Origin: Okapia johnstoni | Lineage: Eukaryota > Chordata > Mammalia > Artiodactyla > Giraffidae | Direction of reading: 5' to 3' | Assembly (NCBI GenBank): GCA_024291935.2 | Contig: CM044313.1 | Coordinates: 87,791,001 to 87,855,000, forward strand | Length of the DNA stretch: 64,000 nt | Shown here: positions 30,358-43,376 of the stretch, piece by piece | Numbering within the stretch: the stretch's first letter is position 1 | Layout of the letters: the number at the start of each line of letters is the position of its first letter | Notes under the pieces: generated by a model | Seen by the model: the letters and a program-made list of their open reading frames with translations, nothing else | The model's database searches: none | Told to the model about the DNA's origin: nothing | Program-made: the position numbers and the translations under genes

Positions 30358-33254
30358 CTTTTACTCTATCAGGTATAAAATGTTATTGTCTTCTGAATTC
30401 AGTGTAACTTTCTGCTTTGAGTGAGTCTCTTGACTTCAATTTGTATAGCTTTTTACCAATGACAGGAATTAAGCTTACTTCCTAAGGTGGTAGAGTACGT
30501 TGGCATTGTGATAGATTGGCAGATCTCTAGCTTTATCTACTTTATTCATCAGAGAAACAGAGAGCCATGCCTAATAGCCGTAAGATATTCTCCTTTATTT
30601 CTCCAAACATGGATACCAAGATTAAGACCGATACTTCTAAAATAGTATGGTACAGCAACAAATTTTCTTTGATATGTATCTGTTAGTAATTCAGTACCTA
30701 TTAGAAATTCCATATCTGTGATTTTAATATTCTGGAAAGAGTTTAGACTGTTCAAGCATCTAAGAGCTAAATTCTGATGAGATACAACATTTTTTCACTT
30801 TATAAAGAGGAATATAAAGAGTTTCAACTGATAGCAGGGATTTTATTGTAAAACCAGGAGAGACAACGTCAGATTTTCTCGAAGACTTAACAGCTCTATT
30901 TTTGTCACATTTTCATCGTAAAAGGATTTGAGAAATCTACCCCATTATCTTTAACTTTATTTACCTTCTGATGTATAACTAAGTCGAGAGACTCAGAGTA
31001 TAGGAAGAATGTATATTTTATCACAGATTTAGGAACTAGCAAGATAGTTATAAAATCTAATCCAAACGCTCTTTGGGAATAATGTTTTTTGAAAATACTT
31101 AGGAAAAATAGTATTCATTAATGAATGATAATTCATAATGAATAAAAGCAAATATTTGCTTTCTTTGAAGAATTTATTTTTCATTATTTTAGAAAGAGAA
31201 ATTATTTTTTAGGGACAGCACATTCATGAGAAAAGTAAGAAAGACACAAAATAGGTAATTTTATCTGGTCTAATTTCTGTGAGAAGATTAATATATATAG
31301 CTTTTTGGTGAAGGGAATCAATGGTCTAAAGATTTATGAGGTACAGAATAATATAAGAGGGTCTCTAAAGACCTGCAAATAATAATACATATATAAATCC
31401 GGATTCTAATATCCTAGTGGATATTTCAAAAAAATTTTTAAGTAAAAAGTTAGAAAACTTAATAGCACTATCTTTAAACATTTTGAAATCCACAATAATA
31501 CTTTATTCTTATAGATTATTTTATCACAATAGTATAAAAATAAATCTGAACAATATTCACTGTGTGAAATATATAAAACATTTTTAAAGCTCAATTCTAT
31601 CTTTCTCATAAATTTCTCTTTAAATCACTGTACTGACTATTCTGAATTCATTCATTTTAAAAAGTAAGTTCTAAATGGTTTTAGTTTTTAGTAAATAATT
31701 GGCTTGTTTGAAGATCTCAAGTGCAGTTAATGAGTTTAATGACCCTCCTGAGTCATGCTAATGATAAAAATATTATCAAATACTTTGGTGGGTCAAATGA
31801 ACATTGTAGACCTCTTTGTTTAAATGCTCAGAAATTTGTGACAATATTTTGAAATAAAATATGATTGTTTAGTATATCCTTATTTTGTGTTTCCATAAAA
31901 TTTTACATTATTTGTAGATGTCAGCCATTATAAAACTTCAAAATGCATATTTGAAAAAGTAATATATAGGATAATACAACTGTTTCTACACCTAGCATAT
32001 TCTTCCAGCTAACAACTGTGTACCTTTCCACTACTCCTACCGCTAATATATCAATAACAGTTACAACAGTAGTTCAACCATGTCTAGCTTCCCATGACAC
32101 TTGGAATGGTTCATGCGAAGGAAAATTTTCACAGAATTACATTTGGTATGCATAACGTCCAGGTTAAAGGGTTGTCATTTTTATACTTTTTAACATGTAA
32201 GAAACAAAGCAAAAATTTTTATGATATTCTCTAAATTATTTATTTAGCTAATTGTTTAGATGGAAATTCCACTTACAACTTTATACATCAAAACATAGTT
32301 CCTGTGCCTGTAACAGCAAAGTACTTTACTAGAGTTCCAGGAAATAAATCATTGTTTTTGCTCCTGAAAGAAAGTAGCATACAGGGAATGTGACCATTCC
32401 TACAGAGTAAAAGTATAAGACAGGCTGCTTATTTCCACTGTCAGAGTCCATCTCCATTTTTTTCATCTGTCATGATGTTCAATAAGAGATGCAATCAGAG
32501 TTTCTTATAAAGTTTAGACTTTGAACATTTTAGAGGTACATGCAGTCAATGAAAGGGTTTAGAACTTGTCATTAATTTAATACTACACCACTAGGTTACC
32601 AAAGTAATAATTAATACACTTACAGCAATCATATAAAAGCTGCCTGTCATATCTGATTGAGTCTATTTAGATGTTTTATTTTAATGTCTGATAACATGAC
32701 TCCGTTTATATTATATATCTCCATTTATAGGAAATATTAAAATAACTTGAAAAGCAGTGAAGTAAAATCATTTTATATTATTGGAAAAAAAAGTGATACC
32801 TAGGATATAAGACCACACCACTACAGTGTGGCATATAAACCACGCCCCCACCCCACCCCCCCCCAAAAAAAATCAGAATCTCTAAGTATTTATAGCTCAT
32901 CCAAGGAGAAAGGAGAAAGAAAATACCTTGCCAGATTCGTTAGCTTTTCAGGTCACTACATACGATTCAGAAATTGCTGCCATGTTGTGCTAAATTATGT
33001 AGAGTGATGTAAAATGTTAAGATTAAACCATTTAAAATTATTTCTGTCAATTTTTATTTCAGTGTTTATCTCATGGTAGAAAACATTTATTCCCTAATAT
33101 GTTAAAATAGTATTTATATGAATTATTCTTATTAAATGTGAATATTTATTTGATTATTAATGCGTATTTTCCATACTAAACATTTCTGAATTGAAATGTT
33201 TTTAATTGATAAGAATGCATTATATCATGACTTCATTTTCAGCTTTCTCTCAAT

Positions 33255-33352
33255 CTGGAGAATCCCATGGACAGAGGAGCCTGGTGGGCTACAGTCCATG
33301 GAGTCACAAACAGTGGGACGCGACTAAAGTGACTGAACACACACTCATGCAC
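33255..33352 (+). mobile_element. Bov-tA/Bov-A SINE 3' half
   Basis: CTGGAGAATCCCATGGACAG to GACGCGACTAAAGTGACTGA, followed by a CACACACTCATGCACGC tail. Head missing. Confidence 0.85.
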
Positions 33353-34544
33353 GCAAGATAAAATAAAGCTTTGACCAAAGTGCATAGATTTATCTTATCT
33401 TGTGACTGCATTCCCAATCAGTCTCTTTACATAGGGGTAAATTATGTGCATCTACTCTGTGCATTTTTTTTTTAATGTTACTTCTCGCTAATGCAAAATG
33501 AATACATTTATCTTTTCTTTTATCATGGGCTTAAAACTAAACAGAAGCTTATGTTACAAGTGATTTAACATAAGAAGTATATTTTGATTCATGAGAGAGT
33601 TCATGAATATTGGTAATAATGCAGTTATTACTTTGATAATTCCAAGAATCTAGCACCATATTCCTGTGGAGAAAATGCTATACTCCTAAAATATACAAAT
33701 AGTTGAGGTTTATTGGTGGATAATATATGCCAAATGAAGTGCAAAACTTGAAAAGCTATTTTTTTTTTGTGATACTTTCATTATAGGAACAGTACTAAAC
33801 CAATTTAAGAGTAATTCCTAAAACTGAGGTCAGGTATTAACATCTGAATGACTGTAGTAACATAGTGATAGCACACGACTTGGCAGATCACAAGGAATGG
33901 GACAAATGAAATTTTATTTAAAATATATACATTTTAATGAGAATTATGAGTATATCAGTATTTTATATTCAAGCTTAATATTAGGTTTTAATTAAAATTG
34001 GCCTTTAATAGTATGGAACATCACATGATTTTCCTTATAAGTAAATAAAATAACAAACCCATAGGGAAATATATAATAGTTTTTATATAAGCAATCCTTG
34101 GAGTATTACACTTGGAGGACACCTACCCCTCGTGACTTCATTCCTCTGAAGTAGCTACATGCTGTTAGTACAGTAGTATTCAGTGGACTTTTTGAGGAAA
34201 TAGGCTCTCAATACTATGCATGCCTATCTGAAATTGCCTTCAAATTCGAACATCATAGGAATGTTTACAAAAAATCAGACATGGAACCCTGCAGTCAATG
34301 GCTTCCAAACACTAGTCTCTAGATTTCAGCTCTCTTAATTTTGACCTTTAATAACTTTATCTCAGCTGCCAATTCTATAGTTAGACTTTTTTCATCAGTG
34401 TTTAATTCTGTAAATTTTTCCAAGTGATTTAGTAAGCATGAAATAAAATAAAGAGTAAAGTAAGAAAAAAAGTTCAATATCAACAGTAAATATGAAAAGT
34501 ATAGGATTATTCATAGTTTGCCAAAGAAACACATTTGTATACAT
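33353..34544. other. Non-coding stretch, no gene seen
   Basis: AT-rich unique-looking DNA. Confidence 0.55.
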
Positions 34545-34985
34545 ATCTGAGTGTATGTGTACTCACTATAGAGAGACTAACAGTTTCTAAGATCTGCAGT
34601 TAGCAAGCTAAAGATCTAGGAGAGCTAATGGTACGAGTTCCAGTCATGGCAAGCTTGATATCCAGAAACACACACACGCACACACAAACCAATGTTTTAG
34701 TTGAAATTCAAAGTCCAGGAGAGATTCAGTTTCAGATAAAAGCAGTTGGGCAGGAGTTCTCTCTTACTTGCAGAAGGATCACCCTTCTTGTTTATTTTGT
34801 TTTGATCAGGCCTTCAGCAGATGGATGGGTCCCATCTGCCTAAGGGAGGGCAACCTACTTTAGTTAGTCTGATCCAAATGCTAATCTCACCTTCACATAT
34901 GCATTCAGAATAATGCATTACCAAATATCTGTGCACTCTTGTGGCCCCATTAAATTGACAAATAACATTAACCATCATAGTTACA
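34545..34985 (-). mobile_element. Ancient interspersed repeat, probably LTR-derived
   Basis: The stretch with TGCAGTTAGCAAGCTAAAGA, AGGCCTTCAGCAGATGGATG, AGGGAGGGCAACCTACTTTA, CCAAATGCTAATCTCACC and the end ATTGACAAATAACATTAACC follows the order of a common old mammalian repeat that I cannot name with certainty. Orientation is the usual one of the element's reverse. It contains a small (CA)n at 34667-34685. Confidence 0.4.
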
Positions 34986-35365
34986 CAGCAATAAATTTAA
35001 AGTGTTGTTTGTTTGTCTTCTAATTACAGAATAATAAGCTTTTTAAAATATGAACACCACAAAATAGAGCAAAGAACTAATTGTGCACAAATCAGTTGAG
35101 GTACAGGATATAAGTAAAAGATGTATACTGTGACTAATGTAAGTGAGCAAAGGAATTTCTTTAAAGAATACTTGGATTTAACAGGGATTTGAAGTATAAT
35201 TGAGCAGACAGTCCTAATGAAAGGGCAAGCACTAGGGTTAGTTCGACACACTAAGAAGCAGCAGGCTATAGATGTATCTTCTGGTCTGTACTCCACTATG
35301 GCCATGCTATAGGGAAGGATGGAACCCCATTCAAAGTTTGTTTCAGGTTTTGAGACTATGACATT
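34986..35365. other. Non-coding stretch, no gene seen
   Basis: A 93-residue minus-strand frame at 35024-35305 shows no motif and no signs of selection that I can see. Confidence 0.5.
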
Positions 35366-35467
35366 TCACACATACCTATGGCCAAGTCATGTTGATACAT
35401 GGCAGAAAGCAACACAATATTGTAAAGCAATTATCCTCCAATTAAAGATAAATAAATTTTAAAAAGA
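35366..35467 (+). mobile_element. L1 3' end, sense, very short
   Basis: ACATACCTATGGCCAAGTCA to CCTCCAATTAAAGATAAATA plus an A-rich tail is the ruminant L1 3' end in sense orientation. It is the only L1 piece on the plus strand that I found. Confidence 0.8.
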
Positions 35468-36065
35468 AGGTATGAAAACTTTTATTATTCACATAATGAG
35501 GCTCCTGATAAGGGCAGCTCTCCTAAGCTGGTTTTAATATGGCTTAAGTGTGTAAGGATGGGAGACTGGTTTGAGGTTTCTATAGTGTTTAGCATGTAGG
35601 GCTGTGCTAAGGATTCCTATGCTATGCAAGGGGCATGAGTGGTTTGAAACTACCACTTGTGTCAAAGAAGGGAGCCTCCAGATCTTCTTATCAGCTTGTC
35701 CAGATGTGAGACAAAGGGGGAGCCAGAGAGATGAAGCTTAAAAACTCTCAGCAGTCAAATATCAAAAGCAGGATTTGATTCCACTGTCTCTGATCAAATT
35801 GTGTATTCCACAATGCTCTCCAAAGAGGTTATGGTCACTGAGATTGTTACTGATATGTGTCCTTCCCTATATTAGCTAACAACCAGAGATTATGATCTAT
35901 ATTCATTGATTCTGTTAACAAATAATTGGGTGACTACCACATGCAAGAAAGTGCTCTAGTCGAGGCACTTCAAGTCACTGAACCACACCCGGAGTCTTAG
36001 CGAATGAAGGGAAACATGAAGGAGGTTGGTGGCTGACAGCAAGGCAAAGCGCTAGAGCCCCTGAT
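35468..36065. other. Non-coding stretch with an ancient repeat trace
   Basis: About 35908-35970 resembles the same old repeat as 18250-18440 (ACAAATAATTGGGTGACTAC, then GTGCTCTAGTCGAGGCACT). No gene seen. Confidence 0.45.
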
Positions 36066-36231
36066 TGAAGACAGGAGAAGAAGGGGACGACAGAGGATGA
36101 GTTGGTTGGATGGCATCACTTACTCGATGGACATGAGTTTGAGCAAGCCCCGGGAGTTGGTGATGGTCAGAGAAGCCTGACATGCTTCACCCATGGGGTC
36201 GCAAAGAGTCAAACACGACTGAGCCAGTAAA
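36066..36231 (+). mobile_element. BovB LINE 3' terminus
   Basis: The last 165 or so bases of BovB, encoding [15 protein letters not shown] and ending TCAAACACGACTGAGCCAGT. A possible 6-base duplication ctgatt (36061-36066 and 36232-36237) is too short to be sure. Confidence 0.88.
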
Positions 36232-36237
36232 CTGATT

Positions 36238-36669
36238 CTACTGAGAGACCTTGTTCTGATTCCTTAGAAGGGCCCCTTTCTTTGTAAGCATTGATCTCTT
36301 AATATGTCCTGTGATTTTCTTTTCTGCTTTTAAATATTTTTTATTCTGGTTAACTCTGTTTTTACATTTAAGTTTTGATTCACAGAATGTTATTTCACTG
36401 TAGACATGGTAAATATAGCCATAAATTTTATCAAAACTAGAATCCAATAATTAAAGAAACATTAATCTGATAGTGAAGTTTTTTGTTTATTCCCATAGTA
36501 GTGCTGCTTTATTTATGAGTTTGACCCAACTGGTACTGCTACATAGAGCTCAATATTTAAAGACATTCAATGTACTTTTTTTCTATCCTTTTGCTAGGCA
36601 AGGCATGTCATCTACATAAATATTCTTCTATACAAGCTTTGTGGAATAGAGATTTCTTTTACTATGTTG

Positions 36670-36724
<55 letters not shown>

Positions 36725-38140
36725 AGACAATTGCTTCCAAAGTAAACAACCATGCTTTGACTTAATATGTTGCAGATAAGACCCAGTAACTGAAAACAAC
36801 AATAAACTCAGATTTAGAAGCTAAAGGTATGACTTTGAGTTGGCACCTACTAGCTGTTTTTACTGAGATAAATCAGTTAATAAAACAAAGCTAGAAAGTA
36901 AGATCTCTTCTGCATGATGCCACTTTTCTTTCTTAGAGGTCACTGCCTTCATGTACAGAGTGAGAGATTTAGCTTAGCAGACCTTTATTTAAGACAGCAT
37001 CCAGATGTAGAGCTTAAAATTCTATAAATCATTTAGACAACATGTTGGAGGGGCCTAAGATTTATTTAAGATAGGGAATCATTGATTTGTTCTTTCTTGT
37101 TTGTTTTTTGTTACTTGGGACAGGCAATTACTAACCAGTGTTAGAATTTAGAAATAGTGTGTAACATAAATTTTGTATAATAATTTATCATTCTTGAATT
37201 AACACTATTGGTTCAAAATTATTGGATTTTTCAATTATATTTGGAAACTGAAATATTGAGTAGCTCTCAGCATAGATGGAAATAATCTTCCATAATACCA
37301 TATGCTTTAAATTTTAAGCTATACATTACCCAGAATATTTTAGTAACAGCAATATGCTTAATTTTCAGTCCTTGATAGTGCAAAAATTTATGCCAAATTT
37401 ATCAGCTATATGATTTTTCATTTGTAAAATGTTAAATCATATGGTAAAAAATCTATTGAAATCACAGTCCAGTAAAAGTAACTTTTTTTTTAAATTAATG
37501 GTATATCACTTGTTAATTAATTATTATCATCAGTGAACATTATATACTCTATGACATATAAAGTACATACTATATAGCCTGTTGTGTTAGCTTGGTACCT
37601 AGGCTAACTTTGTTGGACTTACAAACAAATTGGACATATGAATGTGCTCTCAGAACTAATTTTGTTCAGATGTAGGGGACTCACTGTATGTTGGAAGTTA
37701 TTTTAGAATGTTCATTTCAGAGCTACCCCATGCCTCAAGGGACAAATACTGTGTATTTATACAACTACTATAATCAGTCATTTGATGAAAGCTGAACTCT
37801 GGGGAAAGTATTTTTCCTGGTGCTTCCAGTCTAACTTTGGGAGGCCAAGCAGGCTGTTGCAACTAGAGGAAGCTTCAGGGCAGGAGTCCAGATGTTTGCA
37901 GTTGTAAGTTACTACAGCAGGCACTGAAGCACTGCAAATGAAGAAATATGGTTGGGGGATTAATACCTGGAATAAACAAATGTATAAAGAGAGAAAGGGG
38001 TACTTATGTTGAAAAGATACACTGTTACTGTAGGGCTATTTCACGTTATCAATAAATATAACTGTGACAATAAAGAATTAATATGTGTCTGTTTGTTATA
38101 TAATAGATAAATGTTAAAGATCCACATATTTTAAATAAAA
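36238..38140. other. Non-coding stretch with microsatellite, no gene seen
   Basis: The only clear structure is the (TG)n repeat at 36672-36721. Confidence 0.55.
36672..36721. repeat. (TG)n microsatellite, about 24 uninterrupted units
   Basis: The longest pure dinucleotide run in the window. Confidence 0.95.
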
Positions 38141-38146
38141 AAATAT

Positions 38147-38370
38147 CTGTGTGTGTGTGTGTGTGTGTGTTAGTTGCTGAGTTGTTTCTGACTCTTTGTG
38201 ACCCCTTGGATTGTAGCCCACCAGGTTCCTCTGTCCATGGAATTCTCCAGCCAATAATATTAGATTGGGTTGCCATTCCCTTCTCCAAGATATCTTCCTG
38301 ACCCAGGGATCAAATCCGGGTCTCTCACTGCAGGCAGATTCTTTATACCATTTGAGCCACAAGGAAGCCC
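38147..38370 (-). mobile_element. Bov-tA SINE, antisense, with (CA)n tail
   Basis: The SINE occupies about 38170-38370 with its head at the right. Its 3' tail on the minus strand runs straight into a (CA)n repeat, seen here as (GT)n at 38149-38169. Confidence 0.88.
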
Positions 38371-38383
38371 AAATACTAGCTAT

Positions 38384-38605
38384 ATGTCAGTGTCAGTAAA
38401 GTTGCTCAGTCTGTGTCCGACTCTTTGCAACCCTATGAACAGTAGGGGTCCTACCAGACTCTTCTGTCCATGGGATTTTCCAGGCAAGAGTACTGGAGTG
38501 GGTTGCCATTTCCTTCTCTAGGCAATCTTCCTGACCCAGGGATCGAATCCAGGTCTCCTGCATTGCAGGCAGATGCTTTTGCCCTCTGAGCCACAGGCTT
38601 CCCTA
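38384..38605 (-). mobile_element. Bov-tA SINE, antisense
   Basis: Second Bov-tA only 13 bases from the previous one and in the same orientation. B-box-like GGATTCGATCC on the minus strand, near 38538-38552. Tail region has a small insertion (GGGGTCCTACC). Independent insertion or a shared event cannot be decided from the flanks. Confidence 0.88.
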
Positions 38606-40367
38606 TAACTTAACTTACATTTTATGATGCAGTTTCTCTATTTATATGTTTTGGATAGACCAAAAATTGAAAATAATTAAAAATTTTACTAAAATATGAA
38701 GTGATTTTCAAGACACTTACAAGACATTTTGTCAAAATATATTAATGGTAAGATAATAAAAGCTTCTTGATCAACAACGTGGGTATATATAATATAATTA
38801 GCTATCATTTTGAATACACATATATAATTAAAAATGAGTATAATACTGAAATATTTAATGTGGTTTCCTGATATATTACAAATAATGATCAAACATTTTG
38901 TTAGTTCACATCACACTGTATTTATATGATTTGAATTTGCCTTCAGAGTTTTCAACCCAAAACAAGATTTTATATTCATTTTGAAGTATTTTTTTATTAT
39001 TTTACTCTCTTACTTGGTTCTAAATTTATTTGAAATAAATATATAGATTAACATGCTGCTCCAAATCAGTTAAGAAATGTTTATATTTGACTTAATATTG
39101 CTTATTGTAAAAGTTAGAATAAAAGGAACATACTTTTTTTATGAAAACACATTTAATTCTTTGAGATTTTCCCTTTGTTAATTAAGAATATTGTTACATG
39201 AAATCCTTATGGCCTTCATTAAAATTCTGTAGAAGCATTCTCTATTAGAGCTAAAGTCAGTAGTCATGTTTTGTATACTAAGTAATCATTGTACTGAGTT
39301 TATTTTTCAATATCCCTAGGGTGTTCAGCTTTTGAAAACTCACAGTTCAGATGATTCTTTTCTAAAATATTTCTTCATTCCCAATAGCACAACATAATAG
39401 GTACTATTTCTACTTTCATGATGTATCAACTAATTTGCAATCACAGCAGATCTTAAGTTTTCCTCATTCAAAGTGTCTTAAACTGCCAGGGGTTATATTA
39501 CTTCAATAGATATTTGCTGAGTGAATTAATTTCATGTATAGTTTTGCTAACTCCTCTTTTAGTAAGAAATTCTCTGAACAAAATTGTCATGTTATGATCT
39601 TGTTTTTTTGTGTGTTTTTTTTTTTTCCATTTGTTGATGTCTAATGCTAGGTCAGGAGAAAATATTTGTGAATATATCTTGTTAACCTTTTAAAGTCTAA
39701 TGTCTGTGATGCAACTGATTCTGTGTCAAACTTTTTTTTTTTAATTTTAACACTCAGGGATTAAATTTAAAATACCAGGAAGAGATATTCTGAAATCAGT
39801 ATGCTTAATCATGAATTTTCAGCTTTGAATGAAACATAATGTTTGTAATGAGTTTGAGATAAGAAGACTTGAGTTTGCAGTCTGGATTTCTCAATTGAAT
39901 ATGAAATTGGGCAATTCATTTAAAATAGTTGTGCCTCAGTTTCCTAATAAATTAACCTGTTATAATACACACACATGAATCTGTTTGTATATATGGTTAT
40001 AACCAGTCACACTAAAGAATATATATATTAACCTAGGAGATATATTGTTTTAGTAGTTAGCAAAAATGAGTAGTTAATTCAGAATCATGATAAGTGAAAA
40101 ATCATGCATATTGACACAGGATAGTTTGATGTAAATCAACACCAAATCTAAAGATATCCTTGCTGCTTTGATCTGAAAACAGACAAGGCAAAAATGAGGT
40201 TAAATCTGACCTGAAATGAGTCCATGTTTCTATGCTCTCGAAGAATGCAAGCAGAGATAAATACAAATAGCATCTCTTTCTTGTTACATTTATTTGGTAT
40301 TTATGCTGTGTTGCTTCACATTTTTTCTTGAGAGTGATTAGTAGCTATTTTATTTTATGACCATTTT
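38606..40367. other. Non-coding stretch with one MIR
   Basis: AT-rich with long T runs near 39601-39627 and 39730-39745. The MIR is at 39855-39950. No gene seen. Confidence 0.55.
39855..39950 (+). mobile_element. MIR SINE fragment
   Basis: GAGTTTGCAGTCTGGATTTC, then AAATTGGGCAATTCATTTAA, then GTGCCTCAGTTTCCT are in MIR order. Confidence 0.55.
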
Positions 40368-41885
40368 TAAAGTATATTTAATTTTTCAGTATTGGGTTAG
40401 TTTCAGCTATACAGCAGAATGGTTCAGCTGTGTGTGTGTCTGTTTGTATATATTCTTTTTCAGATTATTTTCCATTATGTTACTACAAGACATTGAGTAT
40501 AGTTCCTTGTTTATACAGTAGGTCCTTTCTATTTATCCATAACTTATCCCAAACCCATAATTTATCTCTCCCCTCATCCCCTGCTTTGATAATCATGTTT
40601 ATTTTCTGTAAGTCTATTTCTGTTTGTAAATAAGTTCATTTGTTTTTTTATTTTTTAGATTGCACAAGTGATATCACATGATATTTGTCTTTCTGTGTCT
40701 GACTTTGCTAAGTACGATCATCTCTAGGTTCATCCATGTTGCTGCCCTTGGCATCATTTCATCCTTTCTATGACTGAGTATTATTTCTTCTTTATTCATG
40801 CATCTTCAGTGGACATTTAAGTTGCATCTGGGACTTGGTTAATGTAAATAGTGCTGCTATGAACTTTGGGGTGCATGTATCTGTTTGAATTAGAATTTCC
40901 TCTGGGTATATGCCCAGGAATGAGACTGCAGGATCATGTGATAACTCAATTTTTTAGTTTTGTAAGAAAAATCATACTGTTTTCCATAGTTGCTGCACCA
41001 ATTTAAATTCCCAGCAATAGTACAGGAGAGCTCACTTTTCTCCACACCATCTTTGTTATTATTTGCAGACATTTTAATGATGCCCATTCTGATTGGTGTG
41101 AGGGATACCTCATTGTAGCTTGAGTTGCATTTCTGTACTAATTAATGATATTGAGTGTGTTTTCATGTGCTTGTTTGGTCATCTGTATCTCTTTTTTGGA
41201 TAAATGTCTGTTTAGGTTGTCTGCCCATTTTTGATTAGATTTTTTTCATGTATTAAACTGTATGAGATGTTTGTATATTTTGGAAATTAAACACTTTTGG
41301 TAGTATGGTTTGCAAATATTTTCTTCTATAGGTTGTCTTTCTGTTTTGTGCAAAAATATTTAAGTTTAATTAAAGCCCATTTGGTTTTGTTTTTATTTCC
41401 ATTACTCTAGGAGATAGATTAAAAAACAAAATGTTGCTGCAATTTATGTTAAAAAGTGTTCTGCTTATGTTTTCCTCTAGGAATTTTATGATATTCAGTC
41501 TTACGTTTAGATATTTAATCCATGTTGAGTTTATATTTATATATAGTGTTGGGAAATATTGTAATTTCATTTTTTTACTGTAGCTGTACAGTTTCCCCAG
41601 CACCTCTTATTGAAGAGTCTGTCTTTTCTCCCTTGTGTATTCTTGCCTCCTTCATTGTAGAGTAATTTATCATAAGTGCATGGGTTTATTACTAGGACTT
41701 CTATCCTTATCCATTGATCTATATGTCTCTTTTTGTGCCAGTACCATACTTTTTAATGACTGTAGCTTTGCAATGTAGTTTGAAGACAGGGAGCCTGATT
41801 CTTCCAGCTTCATTCTTCTTTCTCAAGATTATTTTGACTATTCAGGGTCCTTTGTGTTGACATGCAAATAAAACTTTTTTTTTTT
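40368..41885 (-). mobile_element. L1 LINE, antisense, old
   Basis: 3' UTR blocks (GGGTTAGTTTCAGCTATACA, AGTTCCTTGTTTATACAGTA) followed by the decayed C-terminal part of ORF2 on the minus strand, up to about 41885. More diverged than the copy at 19717. Confidence 0.85.
41370..41603 (-). pseudogene. L1 ORF2 remnant
   Basis: A 77-residue minus-strand frame matches the L1 ORF2p stretch seen at 20738-21067: KKMKLQYFPTLYININSTWI, LNVRLNIIKFLEENISRTLF and SPRVMEIKTKPNG. Neighbouring frames are broken. No catalytic part remains. Confidence 0.75.
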
Positions 41886-41888
41886 CAT

Positions 41889-42254
41889 TTACTGTGATAG
41901 AATTGCCTCCCTCCCAAATCCTTATGCTGAAGCCCTAATTCCCAATGCAATGGAATTTGGAAGTAGGATAGTTGGAGAGTAATTAGGCTTAGATGGGATC
42001 ATGAAGGAAGAAACACAATGGTGGAAATAGTGTCCTAATAAGATGTGGAAGAGACCACATGCCCTTACATAATGTAAGGACACAGAAAATATATGTAGCA
42101 TCTGTAATCTAGAAAGAAGCCTCTCACCAGGAACCAAATCTGCCAGCACCTTGAACTTGGACCTACCAGCCTCAAAAACTGAGAAATTAATATTTGTTAT
42201 TTAAACTACCTAATCTGTGATGTTTTGTTACAGTGACCCAAACTGACCAAGACA
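41889..42254 (+). mobile_element. MLT1-type solo LTR (ERVL-MaLR)
   Basis: Blocks in MLT1 order: CTTATGCTGAAGCCCTAATT, AATGGAATTTGGAAGTAGG, GTAATTAGGCTTAGATGGGA, TAAGGACACAGAAAATA, AACCAAATCTGCCAGCACCT, TTGAACTTGGACCTACCAGC, AACTGAGAAATTAATATTTG and a TTTGTTACAGTGACCCAAAC end. An ancient LTR with no internal coding part. It lies directly beside the 5' truncation of the L1. Confidence 0.75.
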
Positions 42255-43248
42255 GCATTCATATAGAAAGTTGACAATATAAATACATGCTTAGAAAGGA
42301 TATTTTTGCCTACAGTGCCCTTTCAAATGTTCTGCAAGGTTTTTCTTTTTTTCCTATTGTAGAACATATTTTCAGAGTATTTAAGTTATAAGACATATTT
42401 TCTTTCCTTTTCCAAGAAAGAACTCACTACTGATGGAGTACATATAGGCCAGTATGGATTGGAATAATTTTCCTGTATGACTTTGGATCCTGAAAAGACA
42501 TTACATAAAATAACTGATGCAGGAGAGTGTAAAACCATTTACAATCTTCACCAGTTTTAACACTTAGAGCAGTAATTTTGCAAAATTATTCTGAGGTATG
42601 AGTTCCTTTCTGTATACAAAGGAAACCATAATATATTTCTTTTGAATGTAAACCAAGATGAGTAAAAATAAATGTGCAAAGCAATATAGATATCCTTTTC
42701 TGTTTGAGGTGAGTAAGTGGTAATACATTTTAATGATACCTAAGCAAGATAAGGTCATTTGAAGGCTATGATTTTATGACAATTATTTGTCTATAAGAGC
42801 ATATGAGATTAAAAATAAAAGCACTATATAAATGGCTCTTGAGAAGGCTAATCGTATATTGTGTCTTCTGCTATCATTCATATGATATTCAACTAACTTA
42901 AATAATAGCTAAAATTGTCTTTTTCAAAACATTATAGTTATTCATGAGGTTCTCTAAACCCCTTTCTGACACCTGCTCAAGGCACATTGGATTAGGGAAT
43001 ACAGTTGGACGCTTTTGTATTTGAAATATGTAATAAAACATTATCAAGACTTTGAGACTAATTTAGAACATCAAAAAGCTACATGAAATCTATTGAAATA
43101 ATTTCCATATTTAAAGATAAAACTGAAATTCACACTCTTCATTTCATTATCTGATAGAATAAATCCATCTTTTTATCTATTACGGGAGAGTTTAACTATC
43201 CAATCACTTTGTAACATGAAAAAAACAAATTGATACTATTTAGAGGCT
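42255..43248. other. Non-coding stretch, no gene seen
   Basis: AT-rich unique-looking DNA. Confidence 0.55.
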
Positions 43249-43302
43249 GTGCAGCACTGGAGCAGTGAGTGGGGGCTGTGGGGTGCTGGAGGGGCGAACA
43301 GT

Positions 43303-43376
43303 CATGAGGAGATACACCACATCCAAGGTCAGGAGCAGGGGCCATGAGGAGATACCCCACGTCCAAGTTCAGAGAG
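43303..43376 (+). repeat. Two 40-base tandem repeats in BovB 5' UTR
   Basis: Units starting catgagga at 43303 and 43343 share GAGATAC(A/C)CCAC(A/G)TCCAAG. Tandem 5' UTR units are a feature of this element family. A promoter role is possible but not shown. Confidence 0.7.

Larger units (their letters stand above)
29881..33254. other. Long non-coding AT-rich stretch, no gene seen
   Basis: Contains four tandem copies of an actatattttaaa-like unit at 29926-29975, a (TG)n run at 30314-30357, and a C-rich run at 32843-32863. No gene or young repeat is visible in 3.4 kb. Confidence 0.55.

Noticed and set aside
35024..35305. 93-residue minus-strand membrane-like protein
   Set aside because: Hydrophobic by AT-rich composition only, with no recognisable motif, no neighbours and no sign of selection that I can see.
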